Origin: Ilumatobacter sp.
Lineage (GTDB): Bacteria > Actinomycetota > Acidimicrobiia > Acidimicrobiales > Ilumatobacteraceae
DNA length: 5,171 nucleotides
Direction: 5' to 3'
Assembly: GCA_029263275.1 (NCBI GenBank)
Contig: JAJCXU010000635.1
Location: forward strand, 1-5,171
Shown here: piece after piece, positions 1 to 5,171 of the stretch
Layout: each line of letters begins with the position of its first letter
How positions within the stretch are numbered: the first letter of the stretch is position 1
Made by a program: the position numbers and the translations under genes
Notes under the pieces: generated by a model
Told to the model about the DNA's origin: nothing
Seen by the model: the letters and a program-made list of their open reading frames with translations, nothing else
The model's database searches: none

Positions 1-2
1 TG

Positions 3-26
3 GTGGCGGTGAATGTCAATGACTGA
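3..26 (+). CDS. possible 3' end of an upstream gene (very short fragment)
   Basis: The first bases can be read as the last seven codons of an upstream plus-strand gene (V-A-V-N-V-N-D, stop TGA at 24-26). A competing reading one base earlier ends at a TGA at 20-22. Either would put an upstream stop 15-19 bases before the ATG at 42, which fits the tight packing of the operon. Nothing in so short a stretch identifies a product or proves that it is coding, so this only notes that the operon probably begins outside the window. Confidence 0.25.
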   Translation: MAVNVND

Positions 27-28
27 CC

Positions 29-33
29 AGGAG
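29..33 (+). promoter_or_regulatory. ribosome binding site of the SAF-domain gene
   Basis: AGGAG, continuing as AGGAGAGGG, ends 8 bases before the ATG at 42. This good Shine-Dalgarno match supports that start over the in-frame ATG at codon 25 (position 114), which would remove the basic, proline-rich cytoplasmic tail just before the membrane segment. No promoter is recognisable in the 41 bases upstream. Confidence 0.7.
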
Positions 34-41
34 AGGGTGCG

Positions 42-683
42 ATGACCGACACGCTGTTACCACCGAAGCAGAGGTTGACGCCGAAGCCGTCGTCGCCTCG
101 GCCGAAGGTCCGAATGTCGTGGCTGCTCGTCGCGACCGGGCTGTTCCTGTTCGTGATCCTGTTCGTGTTGTGGGCGGTGTCGAACGCGTCGGAGCGGACC
201 GAGGTGCTCGTCGTGATCGAGCCGGTTGCCGCTGGTGAGTTGATTCCGGACTCGGCGATCGGGACGACTGCGATCTCGGCGGAGGAGGGTTTCGGTCGGA
301 TCTACGTCGCCTCTCAGCGTGACGTGCTGGTCGATGCGGTGGCGTTGACCGATCTGGTGCCGGGCGATCTGCTGGGTCCGTCATCGGTGACTGGTGAACC
401 GGAGACGCTGGTGGGTGAGCAGTTGGTCGGGGTGGTGTTGCGGTCGGGCAGGTATCCGACCGAGATGCAACGTGACGATGTCGGCGTCGCGGTGTCGACG
501 CTCGACCGTGAATCGGCGGAGCCGGCATCGGTGCCGGTTCGGATCGTGTCGGTGTCGATCTCCGAAACGCTCGAAGCGTCGGTGACCATGGCCGTAACGA
601 CCGAGGACGCCCCACTGGTCGGCACGTGGGCGGGGCAGGACGAGATGGTGCTGGTCATCACACCGTTCGGAGCCGAGCAATGA
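42..683 (+). CDS. SAF-domain membrane protein, CpaB/RcpC-like pilus assembly protein
   Basis: This 213-residue protein has a basic, proline-rich N-terminal tail (residues 1-25), one strong membrane segment (about 26-47), then an extracytoplasmic part. Residues 54-115 look like a SAF domain: the strand VLVVIEPVAAGELI matches the usual pattern of a hydrophobic strand followed by AG and a hydrophobic pair, and VPGDLL follows later. Residues 124-210 are beta-rich and contain LRSGRYPTEM, resembling the RcpC-type region after SAF domains in CpaB proteins. In Tad systems CpaB/RcpC helps pilus assembly outside the inner membrane. In actinobacteria, with no secretin visible here, the exact role is unknown. 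The gene overlaps the next by four bases (ATGA) and opens the visible operon. SAF domains also occur in flagellar FlgA and some enzymes, but the neighbours favour the pilus role. The family is moderately certain; the specific function is inferred from context. Confidence 0.78.
   Translation: MTDTLLPPKQRLTPKPSSPRPKVRMSWLLVATGLFLFVILFVLWAVSNASERTEVLVVIEPVAAGELIPDSAIGTTAISAEEGFGRIYVASQRDVLVDAVALTDLVPGDLLGPSSVTGEPETLVGEQLVGVVLRSGRYPTEMQRDDVGVAVSTLDRESAEPASVPVRIVSVSISETLEASVTMAVTTEDAPLVGTWAGQDEMVLVITPFGAEQ
669..672 (+). promoter_or_regulatory. ribosome binding site of the TadZ-like gene
   Basis: GGAG lies 7 bases before the ATG at 680, inside the end of the SAF-domain gene. It supports starting the ATPase at the ATGA overlap rather than at the in-frame ATG at 626, which would add 18 residues of the neighbour's shadow frame before a conserved-looking beta strand (MTVIAVTS). 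Confidence 0.6.
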
Positions 684-1450
684 CCGTCATCGCAGTCACC
701 TCATGGCGGGGCGTCGGAACGTCCACGACGGGACTGCTCCTGGCTGCGGCCGTTGCTGCGTCGGGGAGCGAGGCGTGGTTCGTGGAGGCCGACTTTGCCG
801 GGGGAGTGCTCGCGAGTCGCGCCGAGGGGCTGGAGACGTCGGGCGGGTTGGAGCGGGTTGCGTTCGCATCGTCGGACGAGCCGGCGCATCGTTCGTTGGC
901 CAGTTGTGCTCGTCGGCTCGGGCAGGTGAACGTCGTGACTGGTTCGTGGGATCCGTTCCAGGCGTGGTCGACGATCGCATCACCGCGGCAACCGTGGGTT
1001 GCTGCACTCGGACGGCTGGACGGCACGGTCGTGGTCGATGTCGGTTCGATGCGGGGTGGCAACGTGCCCGCCTGGCGAGTGCTCGAGGTCGCTGACGTCG
1101 TCTTGGTGGTGGCAACGCCGGAACCGGCCTCGTTGACTTCGACCGTCTCGTGGATCGATTCGAAGGGACAGACATCGCCGGGACTCACTGGACTGTCGAC
1201 GCAGCCCCGTCTGGTCGTGGTCGATGCTCCGCTGACGACGGGGGAGCGGTTCGGCCATGACGTCGCGGGTGAACTCGGAGATCGCCTTGTTGGTTGGTGG
1301 CCGTGGGAGCCGAAGGTGATCGATCACATCCATCGCGGTGGCGGCCTCGATCATCGTTCGATCCGTCGCTTCGCACTCCCACGTGCGGCTCACGCAACTG
1401 TCGAGTCGCTGCTCGGACGGAGCCGAGTGCAGGAGGCGGTGTCGGTATGA
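680..1450 (+). CDS. TadZ/CpaE-like MinD/ParA-family ATPase with deviant P-loop
   Basis: This 256-residue protein has the MinD/ParA fold pattern. A first strand (IAVTS, residues 4-8) leads into a P-loop-like turn WRGVGTSTTG (9-18), then a helix, VEADF (35-39, the DxD-like strand), a switch strand VVVDVGS (117-123), and VLVVATPEPASL (141-152, the usual strand after the switch). The P-loop lacks both lysines of the classical KGGxGKTT form: W9 and T14 stand in their places. Loss of the second lysine, with a small residue then S-T, is familiar in TadZ/CpaE/Ssd-type relatives; loss of the first as well makes tight ATP turnover doubtful. TadZ/CpaE proteins localise the Tad machine at the membrane or pole. 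The gene lies directly before the secretion ATPase and overlaps both neighbours by four bases, a typical Tad order. The C-terminal part (about 190-256) is not recognisable beyond the fold. A generic Rv3660c-like septum-site protein is the alternative. Confidence 0.75.
   Translation: MTVIAVTSWRGVGTSTTGLLLAAAVAASGSEAWFVEADFAGGVLASRAEGLETSGGLERVAFASSDEPAHRSLASCARRLGQVNVVTGSWDPFQAWSTIASPRQPWVAALGRLDGTVVVDVGSMRGGNVPAWRVLEVADVVLVVATPEPASLTSTVSWIDSKGQTSPGLTGLSTQPRLVVVDAPLTTGERFGHDVAGELGDRLVGWWPWEPKVIDHIHRGGGLDHRSIRRFALPRAAHATVESLLGRSRVQEAVSV
1431..1436 (+). promoter_or_regulatory. ribosome binding site of the TadA/CpaF gene
   Basis: A full AGGAGG lies 10 bases before the ATG at 1447, within the last codons of the TadZ-like gene. 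It decides the start against the much longer open frame reaching back to 1294, whose extra 51 codons only shadow the upstream gene. Confidence 0.75.
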
Positions 1451-2790
1451 GCGCGGTGAATGACTCGATGCTCGAGACATTGGCCCAGGAGGTCCGTCGC
1501 GACCACGGGCACCGCCTGCCGATGAAAGGCCGAGACGAGACAGCCGAAGAAACCCAACTGCGTGAGGAACGCACGCGGCTCGTGTTGGAACGCGAGGTGC
1601 TTGCGGAGGTCGCAGAGGCCCGCCGCGACGGCCGGCTCGAACCGTTGTCCGAAGCTGACGAAACGGCGGTGATCGATCGGATCATCGCTGGCCTGTTCAC
1701 GATCCCGAAACTGATGGGTGCACTGCGGAACCCGAACGTGACCGACATCTTGGTCTTCGGATCGGCACCGGTCCGGGTTGAGTCGCTCGACGGCACGATC
1801 GTGGAGTCAGCTCCGATGGTGACTCGCGACCGTGATCTGGAGCGCATCATCTACGACATCTCGGTCCAGCACGGCCGACCGTTCAACATCGAGAACCACG
1901 AGGTCGACTTCGAACTCGAACCTGGCGTCCGATTCCATGCAGGAGGCTTCGATCCGGTTCAGCGGCCGTACATCGCAATCCGGCGTGCCGCGATCTTCGG
2001 CGCGTCGCTCGATGTGCTCTATGACCGTGGCGCAGCCGATGCCGGGATCGTCGAGTTCCTCCGTGCCGGTGTGCGCGCCGGGTTGGGGATGCTGTTCGTC
2101 GGGCCGATGGGGTCGGGCAAGACGACATGGCTTCGGGCGACGGCGTGGGAGATCGACCCGACCGAAGTGGTCACGACGATCGAGTCAGACTTCGAGCTGA
2201 ACATCTTGCAGATGGGCAAACACCCCTACGTCATCGCCTACCAGGAGCGGCTCCCAACGACGATCGACTCGAAGGGGTACACCCCTGCCGAAGCAATGCG
2301 CCCGGCAATGAGAACCCGTGCGCATTGGATCATCGTCGGAGAGGTCCGCGGCGGCGAGGGAGCGCCCCTTGTCCGGGCAATGCAGACGGGTCAAGGCGCG
2401 ATGGGAACCGTGCACGGCGGCGACTCCGAGGATGCGCTCGACAACTTGGTCAATCTGATCGCTTCGGATTCCGGTCAGCACGCCCGTGACGTGAAGACGC
2501 AGGTGTACCGAGCAGTGGACATCGTCGTGTCGCTCGACGGCTCGAACTCCGAGGGCCGCTACGTGTCCGAGATCGTCGCGCCGTCCGTGGAGAACGCCGG
2601 CGAGCGCTACGTGCTGCACCGGATCTTCGGTGAGGTCGACGGAGCGCCGGATGCTCGTGCTCGGGCGCTCAACGAACCTCAGGTATCCATGATGCGCAAG
2701 CTGGTGCGCCGGACGCCCGGATTCTCGAATCAGTGGTGGACGTTGCCCGAAGACACCTACAAGCCGCTCGACTTCAACGGGGCAAGCTGA
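1447..2790 (+). CDS. cpaF: TadA/CpaF-family type II/IV secretion ATPase
   Basis: This 447-residue cytoplasmic hexameric-type ATPase would power subunit extrusion through the TadB/TadC platform. Residues 1-75 are a charged, helical N-terminal region. NVTDILVFGSAPVRVES (97-113) matches the N-terminal domain signature of CpaF proteins (usually VTDIMVNG). The Walker A motif is GPMGSGKTT (219-227, with K225). The Asp box follows as TTIESDFEL (243-251), the Walker B region as WIIVGEVRGGE (294-304), and the His box as GTVHGGDSEDAL (320-331, with H323). All catalytic landmarks are present and in order, and the length is normal, so the enzyme should be active. The Asp and His boxes differ from the common proteobacterial wording (EDAAELQL; TTIHANSPRDAL), so this is a diverged branch. 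It overlaps the upstream gene by four bases and shares one base with tadB. Related PilB/GspE ATPases are less likely because the N-terminal signature and neighbours are of Tad type. Confidence 0.95.
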   Translation: MSAVNDSMLETLAQEVRRDHGHRLPMKGRDETAEETQLREERTRLVLEREVLAEVAEARRDGRLEPLSEADETAVIDRIIAGLFTIPKLMGALRNPNVTDILVFGSAPVRVESLDGTIVESAPMVTRDRDLERIIYDISVQHGRPFNIENHEVDFELEPGVRFHAGGFDPVQRPYIAIRRAAIFGASLDVLYDRGAADAGIVEFLRAGVRAGLGMLFVGPMGSGKTTWLRATAWEIDPTEVVTTIESDFELNILQMGKHPYVIAYQERLPTTIDSKGYTPAEAMRPAMRTRAHWIIVGEVRGGEGAPLVRAMQTGQGAMGTVHGGDSEDALDNLVNLIASDSGQHARDVKTQVYRAVDIVVSLDGSNSEGRYVSEIVAPSVENAGERYVLHRIFGEVDGAPDARARALNEPQVSMMRKLVRRTPGFSNQWWTLPEDTYKPLDFNGAS

Positions 2791-3641
2791 TGGCGGCGCT
2801 ACCCATCGCCCTCGTCGCCGGGCTCCTGGCGGCGCTCGCCGTGGGAGCGGTGTACCTCGCGTTTAACCCGCCGACGCCGTCGTCGGGTCCGAAGCGTTCG
2901 ATGTCGGCGAACGGTCAGCGCGATCTGCTCGCCGCCGTCGTGGTTGGTGGTGTGGTGCTGTTCCTGACGCGTTGGCCGACCGCAGCGGTCGCGGTGACTG
3001 CGTTCGTCGTGTCGTGGCGATGGTTGTTCGCGACGTCGGAAACGAAGGTTGAACGGGCGAAGGTCGAAGCGATCGCACAGTGGCTCGAGGACCTTCGTGA
3101 CGTGGTTCGCCGTTCGAGCGTGGCGATCGAGAAGGCAGTCGAACTCGTCGCCGAAGACTTCACCGGCGTCCTTGCGGAGCCGATGAACCGATTCGCTCTA
3201 CGGCGCCGGCAAGGGGTCCGTCTTCCCGAGGCGCTGGCGGGACTCGCCGATGACATTGCCCATCCGACCGCCGATGCTGCCGTCGCAGCGATTGTTCTCG
3301 TCGTTGGTGGAGCAGCGGGTGGCGGGCGGATCTACGACACGCTCGATGAACTTTCTGCAGCTGCGCGTGACGAGATGCGTGCTCGCGACGAGATTGACCG
3401 AACCCGTCGCATCTTCCAACGCGCAATGCGCCGGCTCGTCAGCCTCACGATCCTGTTCGTTGGTGGCCTCGCCGTCTTCGCGTCAGACCTGTTGTCGCCG
3501 TACCGGACGGTGCCGGGTCAGATCTGGTTGCTGATCCCATGCGGTATGTGGGCGACGTGCCTCGTCTGGCTGCGCCGGCTCACCCGCTACGACCTCGGCG
3601 CCCGCTACCGGCTCCGGCTCCCCGAGGACGTGATGTCATGA
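2790..3641 (+). CDS. tadB: TadB-like inner-membrane platform protein (T2SSF domain)
   Basis: This 283-residue integral membrane protein is the first of the two platform subunits that sit above the TadA/CpaF ATPase. Likely membrane segments are at about 4-24, 46-60, 62-80, 214-232 and 243-261. The cytoplasmic T2SSF domain covers about 97-230: WLEDLRDVVRRSSVAIEKAVEL (98-119) and the ADAAVAAIVL to LSAAARDEMRARDEIDRTRR stretch (161-207) fit the family's helical pattern. The start is the ATG of a TGATG junction with cpaF. The open frame extends 19 codons upstream, but those overlap the end of cpaF. Only a weak GGGG (2779-2782) precedes the ATG, so translation probably depends on coupling to cpaF. 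Length is typical for TadB. The TadB assignment over TadC rests on the order ATPase-TadB-TadC and on the N-terminal membrane segment ahead of a pair of further segments. Confidence 0.88.
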   Translation: MAALPIALVAGLLAALAVGAVYLAFNPPTPSSGPKRSMSANGQRDLLAAVVVGGVVLFLTRWPTAAVAVTAFVVSWRWLFATSETKVERAKVEAIAQWLEDLRDVVRRSSVAIEKAVELVAEDFTGVLAEPMNRFALRRRQGVRLPEALAGLADDIAHPTADAAVAAIVLVVGGAAGGGRIYDTLDELSAAARDEMRARDEIDRTRRIFQRAMRRLVSLTILFVGGLAVFASDLLSPYRTVPGQIWLLIPCGMWATCLVWLRRLTRYDLGARYRLRLPEDVMS

Positions 3642-4540
3642 GCGTGTGGAACACCGCCGTCCTCTCCGGCTTCGTCGTACTGCTCGGCCTGTACTCGCTG
3701 ATCCGAGCAGTACGCCGACCACGACTCACACTGCGCGCAGTTCGCGCGCGTGTCGAACGACCTCACGGCACGAGGACATCGCAACCGGGGACGGGCAGGG
3801 TGATGTCGTCGAGGGTCGGGGGCGCGCTGGCGTCGGGTCCGCTGGGTCGGCTCGTGGACGAACGGCTGGGCAAGTCGCTTCGCCTCGCTGGGCTCACCGT
3901 GCCTCAAGTGCTCGGTCAAGTCGTGACCGCCGTGTTCGTCTCGACGCTCTCGATGGCGATGCTCGTCTCGTTCCTCGTCGCCACCGGGTCCGTGTCGCCG
4001 TCGCCGCTCCTCGGTCTGCTGTGTTTCGGGGTGGTTGCGTTGTTCGGATGGCGTGTCATCGCCGACGCCCGATCCCGGGCGATCCGGCGGCAGCGGGCGC
4101 TGCGGCGGGTGGTGAACGACTTCGTCCAACTGCTTGCGATCGCGTTGACGACGAACCGTTCGGTTGAGGACTCGATCTCGTTCGCCGCCGACGCCGGGGA
4201 CGGCGACGGTTTCGACCTGCTCCGTCAGACGATCTCGACAGCACAACCAATGGGCATCAGCGTGTGGGACGCCCTCACCGCAATGGCCGAAACCTACGAC
4301 CTCCCCGAACTCCGAGGGCTCACGACGTCTCTGCAACGCCAGGCCGGGGTCGGTGTCTCGGTCGCAGCGACCATCCGGTCCGAGGCGAAGTCGATGCGCG
4401 ACAAGCAGCTCTCCGACCTCAAGGATCGCGCCGACAAGGCCAACTCGAACCTCTCACTTCCGACGATGGGGATGGTCTTCGGAATGGTCATGTTCCTCGC
4501 CTACCCGATCATGCGCCAGATTTCTGACGCCTTCGCCTGA
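3638..4540 (+). CDS. tadC: TadC-like inner-membrane platform protein (T2SSF domain)
   Basis: This 300-residue integral membrane protein is the second platform subunit and the probable partner of TadB. Membrane segments are predicted by eye at about 6-24, 93-115, 121-140 and 273-293. A basic cytoplasmic stretch (25-60) and RLVDERLGKSLRLAGL (71-86), a motif like the one usually found before the T2SSF region in TadC, precede them. The T2SSF domain spans about 155-290. VVNDFVQLLAIALTTNRSVEDSI (158-180) and the ELRGLTTSLQRQAGVGVSVAATIRSEAKSMRDKQ stretch (224-257) are characteristic, followed by the final membrane helix with LPTMGMVFGMVMFLAYP (274-290). GAGGA at 3624-3628, nine bases upstream, and the ATGA overlap with tadB fix the start. 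The longer frame back to 3539 only shadows tadB. Nothing suggests truncation. Confidence 0.9.
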   Translation: MSVWNTAVLSGFVVLLGLYSLIRAVRRPRLTLRAVRARVERPHGTRTSQPGTGRVMSSRVGGALASGPLGRLVDERLGKSLRLAGLTVPQVLGQVVTAVFVSTLSMAMLVSFLVATGSVSPSPLLGLLCFGVVALFGWRVIADARSRAIRRQRALRRVVNDFVQLLAIALTTNRSVEDSISFAADAGDGDGFDLLRQTISTAQPMGISVWDALTAMAETYDLPELRGLTTSLQRQAGVGVSVAATIRSEAKSMRDKQLSDLKDRADKANSNLSLPTMGMVFGMVMFLAYPIMRQISDAFA

Positions 4541-4554
4541 ACACCCACACCAAC

Positions 4555-4560
4555 AAGGAG
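4555..4560 (+). promoter_or_regulatory. strong ribosome binding site in an A/C-rich leader
   Basis: AAGGAG sits 9 bases before the ATG at 4570, in the only real gap (4541-4569) between the complete genes. The surrounding 50 bases (4541-4590) are 42 A or C, with two T and six G, so little base pairing is possible. This contrasts with the overlapping starts upstream and suggests independent, efficient initiation for the small membrane protein. No promoter or terminator hairpin was recognised in the gap. Confidence 0.75.
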
Positions 4561-4569
4561 AACACCGCA

Positions 4570-4824
4570 ATGACCACCAACACCACCCGTCAAGCATCGA
4601 CCGCCATTGCGGTCTGGCTGACCCTCACCTACCAGCACGGCCGAGAACGTGCCGACGACCTGTGGACTCACCTCAGCGACGAGTCCGGCGTCGAAGATGC
4701 TCCATCGAAGCTGATCTACCTCGCCGTCGCGGTCGCCGTGGCGATCGCTGCTGGCCTCTTCATCATCGGCGTCTTCAACGATGCCCAGACAGGCGTGCCC
4801 GATCCGGTCGCTCCCTCCCCGTGA
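4570..4824 (+). CDS. small single-pass membrane protein, candidate diverged Flp-type pilin
   Basis: This 84-residue protein has a polar N-terminal part (1-47), one membrane helix of alternating alanine, valine and leucine ending in GLFIIGVF (about 48-69), and a short proline-rich polar tail (70-84). The size, the DESG turn (37-40) shortly before the helix and the position right after tadC resemble Flp pilins, which usually carry a GAS-x-VEYGLL-type start. Here the match is incomplete: after G40 come V-E-D-A-P-S-K, with glutamate at +2 rather than +5, and a lysine just before the helix. The N-terminal part is about 40 residues, long for a leader but not unheard of. The isolated strong ribosome binding site fits a protein needed in excess. 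The pilin role is inferred from context and architecture, not from a clear motif. Alternatives are an accessory membrane protein of the assembly machine or a TadE-like minor subunit. The coding call itself is secure. Confidence 0.8.
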   Translation: MTTNTTRQASTAIAVWLTLTYQHGRERADDLWTHLSDESGVEDAPSKLIYLAVAVAVAIAAGLFIIGVFNDAQTGVPDPVAPSP

Positions 4825-4834
4825 TCGCTCCGAG

Positions 4835-5171
4835 ATGACGACAGCGACGACGAACCGAAACGAGCAATCGGGTCGAACGGTTCCGTCGCGCTTCCGGGGA
4901 GATCGGGGAGCGATCGACGGCGGGTTCGAGATCATGTTCGGTTCGGTCGCGATGATCTGCTTCGTCCTGCTCATCGTTGAGTCGGTCAGCTTCTGGCATG
5001 CCCGCAACGTGTTCGACGAAGCAGCGGCCGAAGGCGCCCGAGTCGCCGCGGCGTTCGACGGCACCTGTGCGGCAGGCACCTCCACTGCCCAGTCCCTTCT
5101 TGATCGACGAGCCGGTGGATGGTCGTCGGGTGTGCAGGTGTTGTGCTCGGAGGGCGACGGGATCGTGACCG
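4835..5171 (+). CDS. TadE-like pseudopilin, 5' part (runs off the window)
   Basis: The reading frame from ATG 4835 stays open to the right edge (112 codons, no stop). A basic N-terminal tail (1-24, with RFRGDRGA at 19-26) is followed by FEIMFGSVAMICFVLLIVESVSFW (31-54), a membrane helix, then HARNVFDEAAAEGARVAAA (55-73). This is the standard TadE pattern: RG-x-RG, a hydrophobic helix with E, then an HAR-AA-EGAR amphipathic helix. TadE-type proteins are minor pilin-like subunits processed by a prepilin peptidase. The usual G/xxxxE site is blurred: E32 lies two residues after G30 and seven after G25. Cysteines at 78 and 104 lie outside the membrane and could pair. No good ribosome binding site precedes the ATG. 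It begins ten bases after the previous stop, so re-initiation is plausible. TadF or a TadG-like relative cannot be excluded without the C-terminus. Confidence 0.82.
   Translation, partial: MTTATTNRNEQSGRTVPSRFRGDRGAIDGGFEIMFGSVAMICFVLLIVESVSFWHARNVFDEAAAEGARVAAAFDGTCAAGTSTAQSLLDRRAGGWSSGVQVLCSEGDGIVT

Noticed and set aside
16..615. Long minus-strand open frame opposite the SAF-domain gene
   Set aside because: Its product is low-complexity R/S/T/P-rich, as expected for the antisense of a high-GC gene. It has no recognisable domain, and the plus-strand gene has a good ribosome site and domain match.
1316..1327. Perfect 12-base palindrome GTGATCGATCAC
   Set aside because: It lies inside the TadZ-like coding sequence and encodes ordinary residues (V-I-D-H). 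GATC and CGATCG strings are common throughout this window, so chance is sufficient and no operator role is supported.
3605..4336. Minus-strand open frame of 243 codons opposite tadC
   Set aside because: Its composition is rich in R, E, H and G with no membrane or domain pattern. The plus strand encodes a clear TadC over the same bases.
4741..4748. GCGATCGC octamer, also at 3069-3076 and 4136-4143
   Set aside because: It resembles the HIP1 octamer of cyanobacteria, but there are only three copies, all inside coding sequence in a GATC-rich, high-GC region. It is probably a by-product of codon choice.
4164..4838. Plus-strand open frame of 224 codons across the end of tadC and the small membrane protein gene
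   Set aside because: It is an out-of-frame shadow rich in R, S, P and T. The tadC frame and the 84-codon frame with its strong ribosome site explain the region.
4501..5085. Minus-strand open frame of 194 codons at the right side
   Set aside because: It has no recognisable family and lies opposite the small membrane protein and the TadE-like gene, both of which have coherent membrane architecture.

Overview
The window is one tightly packed, plus-strand operon segment encoding the core of a Tad/Flp-type (tight adherence, type IVc) pilus assembly or related type II/IV secretion machine. High G+C, C/G-biased third codon positions, Shine-Dalgarno starts, many stop/start overlaps, and no secretin or outer-membrane genes in this stretch suggest a high-GC Gram-positive actinobacterium. 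The frequent TCG serine codons and diverged family members would fit an Acidimicrobiia-like lineage, but that placement is only an impression from the sequence.

Layout: positions 1-26 hold at most the last codons of an upstream gene. Next come a membrane-anchored SAF-domain protein of the CpaB/RcpC type (42-683), a MinD/ParA-like TadZ/CpaE ATPase with a deviant P-loop (680-1450), the TadA/CpaF secretion ATPase (1447-2790), the two inner-membrane platform proteins TadB (2790-3641) and TadC (3638-4540), a small single-pass membrane protein that may be a diverged pilin subunit (4570-4824), and a TadE-like pseudopilin that runs off the right edge (4835-5171). No RNA gene, mobile element, CRISPR array or terminator was seen, and no stretch over 300 bases lacks a gene.

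How the genes fit together: TadA hydrolyses ATP at the cytoplasmic face of a TadB/TadC membrane platform to drive subunits out of the membrane. The TadZ-like protein probably positions the machine, and the SAF protein probably acts outside the membrane in assembly or subunit passage. The small protein and the TadE-like protein are candidate major and minor structural subunits. The first five genes are joined by 1-4 base overlaps, consistent with translational coupling. The small protein gene instead has its own strong ribosome binding site in an A/C-rich, probably unstructured leader, as expected for a subunit made in excess.

Overall this is a recognisable, though diverged, Tad locus rather than a new system. 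The points most worth a second look are the identity of the 84-residue protein, the unusual P-loop of the TadZ-like ATPase, and the non-canonical processing sites of the putative subunits. No prepilin peptidase or canonical Flp pilin gene is present in the window.
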